Positions 62,119 through 64,000 of a DNA stretch of 64,000 nucleotides are shown here, piece after piece. The notes under the pieces are model-generated. The model did no database searches, was not told the origin of the DNA, and saw only the letters and a list, made by a program, of their open reading frames with translations. The stretch comes from Streptomyces minutiscleroticus (GTDB lineage: Bacteria; Actinomycetota; Actinomycetes; Streptomycetales; Streptomycetaceae). A program made the translations under genes and the position numbers. The stretch spans positions 1-64,000 of the forward strand of contig NZ_BMVU01000046.1 in NCBI RefSeq assembly GCF_014650875.1. The letters are read 5' to 3'. Numbering within the stretch: position 1 is the first letter of the stretch; every line of letters begins with the position of its first letter.

Positions 62119-63804
62119 TTGAGTCATCCGCATCCCGAACTCGGCCCGCCGCCGAAGCTCCCCCAGGGCGGCCTCCGGGTCACCCCGCTCGGTGGCCTCG
62201 GCGAAATCGGCCGCAACATGACCGTCTTCGAGTACGACGGCCGCCTCCTGATCGTCGACTGCGGGGTGCTCTTCCCCGAGGAGGAGCAGCCCGGAATCGA
62301 TCTGATCCTGCCGGACTTCACGTCCGTCCGGGACCGCCTCGACGACATCGAGGGCATCGTGCTCACCCACGGGCACGAGGACCACATCGGTGGCGTCCCC
62401 TACCTGCTGCGCGAGAAGCCGGACATCCCGCTGATCGGCTCCAAGCTGACCCTCGCCCTCATCGAGGCGAAGCTCCAGGAGCACCGCATCCGCCCGTACA
62501 CGCTCGAGGTCGCCGAGGGCCACCGCGAGCGCATCGGCCCCTTCGACTGCGAGTTCGTCGCGGTCAACCACTCCATCCCGGACGCCCTCGCGGTCGCCAT
62601 CCGCACCCCCGCGGGCATGGCCGTCCACACCGGCGACTTCAAGATGGACCAGCTGCCGCTGGACGGCCGGCTCACCGACCTGCACGCGTTCGCCCGGCTC
62701 AGCGAGGAGGGCATCGACCTCCTCCTCGCCGACTCCACCAACGCCGAGGTACCGGGCTTCGTCCCGCCCGAGCGCGACATCTCGAACGTACTGCGCCAGG
62801 TCTTCGCGGGCGCCCGCAAGCGGATCATCGTGGCGAGCTTCGCCAGCCACGTCCACCGCATCCAGCAGATCCTGGACGCCGCGCACGAGTACGGCCGCCG
62901 GGTCGCCTTCGTCGGCCGCTCCATGGTCCGCAACATGGGCATCGCGCGCGACCTCGGCTACCTGCGCATCCCGCCGGGCCTGGTGGTGGACGTCAAGACC
63001 CTGGACGACCTGCCCGACCACGAGATCGTGCTCGTCTGCACCGGGTCCCAGGGCGAGCCCATGGCGGCCCTGTCCCGGATGGCCAACCGGGACCACCAGA
63101 TCCGCATCGTCGCGGGCGACACGGTGATCCTCGCGTCGTCCCTGATCCCGGGCAACGAGAACGCGGTCTACCGCGTCATCAACGGCCTCACCCGCTGGGG
63201 CGCGAACGTCGTGCACAAGGGCAACGCCAAGGTGCACGTCTCGGGCCACGCCTCGGCCGGCGAGCTGCTGTACTTCTACAACATCTGCAAGCCCAAGAAC
63301 CTGATGCCGGTCCACGGCGAGTGGCGCCACCTGCGGGCCAACGCCGAACTCGGCGCCCTCACCGGCGTCCCGCACGACCGCGTCGTGATCGCCGAGGACG
63401 GGGTCGTGGTCGACCTCGTCGAGGGCAAGGCCAAGATCGTGGGCAAGGTCCAGGCCGGATACGTGTACGTCGACGGCCTCTCGGTCGGCGACGTCGGCGA
63501 GCCCGCGCTCAAGGACCGCAAGATCCTCGGCGACGAGGGCATCATCTCGGTCTTCGTGGTCGTGGACTCCTCCACGGGCAAGATCACCGCGGGTCCGCAC
63601 GTCCAGGCGCGCGGCTCCGGCATCGAGGACTCGGCCTTCGCCGACGTCATCCCGAGGGTCGCCGAGGTACTGGAGCGGTCGGCCCAGGACGGGGTCGTCG
63701 AGCCGCACCAGCTGCAGCAACTCGTCCGCCGCACCCTCGGCAAGTGGGTGTCGGACAACTACCGCCGCCGGCCCATGATCCTGCCGGTCGTGGTCGAGGT
63801 CTGA
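62119..63804 (+). CDS. rnj: Ribonuclease J
   Basis: 561 residues. Metallo-beta-lactamase core with THGHEDHIGG (H84, H86, D88, H89), beta-CASP domain with SFASHVHRIQQI, GNAKVHVSGHAS and MPVHGEWRHL motifs, and a C-terminal domain. RNase J is an endo- and 5'-3' exonuclease central to mRNA decay and rRNA maturation. TTG start with GAGGAGAG upstream. Located just before a probable rRNA operon. Confidence 0.95.
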   Translation: MSHPHPELGPPPKLPQGGLRVTPLGGLGEIGRNMTVFEYDGRLLIVDCGVLFPEEEQPGIDLILPDFTSVRDRLDDIEGIVLTHGHEDHIGGVPYLLREKPDIPLIGSKLTLALIEAKLQEHRIRPYTLEVAEGHRERIGPFDCEFVAVNHSIPDALAVAIRTPAGMAVHTGDFKMDQLPLDGRLTDLHAFARLSEEGIDLLLADSTNAEVPGFVPPERDISNVLRQVFAGARKRIIVASFASHVHRIQQILDAAHEYGRRVAFVGRSMVRNMGIARDLGYLRIPPGLVVDVKTLDDLPDHEIVLVCTGSQGEPMAALSRMANRDHQIRIVAGDTVILASSLIPGNENAVYRVINGLTRWGANVVHKGNAKVHVSGHASAGELLYFYNICKPKNLMPVHGEWRHLRANAELGALTGVPHDRVVIAEDGVVVDLVEGKAKIVGKVQAGYVYVDGLSVGDVGEPALKDRKILGDEGIISVFVVVDSSTGKITAGPHVQARGSGIEDSAFADVIPRVAEVLERSAQDGVVEPHQLQQLVRRTLGKWVSDNYRRRPMILPVVVEV

Positions 63805-63825
63805 GCACCTCACCGGTGTGGCTCC

Positions 63826-63866
63826 GGAGCGGGGCGCCCTCGATTTGCATCGGGGCGCCCCGCTCC
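63826..63866 (+). terminator. rnj terminator hairpin
   Basis: GGAGCGGGGCGCCC (63826-63839) pairs perfectly with 63853-63866 across a partly paired loop, 21 bases after the stop. Confidence 0.75.
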
Positions 63867-63899
63867 AGTACGTTTGCGGCTCCGCCAGAGGGGAACCCG

Positions 63900-64000
63900 A
63901 CAGCTTCGGCGCGTCGGACGACTCTCCGAAGGGGTGGAAATTCCGACTCAGAACCTCTGATAAAGTCGGAGTCGCCGGAAAGGGAAACGCGAAAGCGAAT
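63900..64000 (+). promoter_or_regulatory. Probable upstream promoter/leader of an rRNA operon (partial)
   Basis: TAAAGT at 63961-63966 in the context CTCTGATAAAGTCGGAGTCGCC, followed by GGAAAGGGAAACGCGAAAGCG. This resembles what I recall of streptomycete rrn promoter/leader sequences. The -35 is not clear and no rRNA gene is inside the window. Confidence 0.5.

Overview
The window is a high-GC actinobacterial chromosome segment. The gene order ispG-proS-rimP-nusA-ylxR-infB-DUF503-rbfA-truB-ribF ... rpsO-pnp-M16 peptidase-dapB-thyX-dapA-rnj, the GTG/TTG starts, the ATGA/GTGA stop-start overlaps, the leaderless starts and the type VII (ESX) locus all point to Streptomyces or a very close relative. 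No tRNA, CRISPR array or insertion sequence was seen. The last ~100 bases look like the upstream leader of an rRNA operon.

Layout. (1) 1-6.6 kb: the end of ispG, two GNAT acetyltransferases, proS, then a minus-strand trio (lipoprotein, ferritin-like DUF4439 protein, kinase-fold protein with degenerate catalytic residues). (2) 6.7-13.9 kb: the translation/transcription operon rimP-nusA-ylxR-infB-DUF503-rbfA-truB. (3) 14.1-19.1 kb: a large three-part protein (inactive-looking trypsin fold, P-loop NTPase, HEAT-like repeats), then ribF. (4) 19.1-25.4 kb: a minus-strand five-gene oligopeptide ABC transporter with tightly overlapping genes. (5) 25.6-52.3 kb: a type VII secretion locus. It contains an EspI-like ParA/MinD ATPase, a small ESX-associated gene, eccE, eccB, two mycosin proteases, two WXG100-like proteins, the esxB/esxA pair, an accessory cassette, eccC, eccD and a PQQ-propeller membrane protein. 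(6) 52.4-64 kb: a DUF397 gene, rpsO, pnp, an M16 peptidase, dapB, small membrane proteins, thyX, dapA, rnj and the start of a probable rRNA operon leader.

How the genes work together. The ESX core is split into divergent units: eccE and the ATPase leftward, eccB-mycP rightward, eccC leftward and eccD rightward. The esx pair sits between them with a strong terminator behind it. The most unusual part is the cassette at 39.1-44.5 kb. It holds a WXG-like partner ending in a YxxxD export motif, a 774-residue WXG-headed protein with a glycine-zipper segment, and three tandem paralogous lipoproteins, one of them frameshifted, all in unusually AT-rich DNA. This is the layout expected of a secreted effector with duplicated immunity proteins, and it is the best candidate here for an undescribed system. 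A second candidate is the pseudoprotease-NTPase-HEAT protein at 14.1-18.0 kb.

Functions are assigned from motifs, family knowledge and synteny only. No database search was run.
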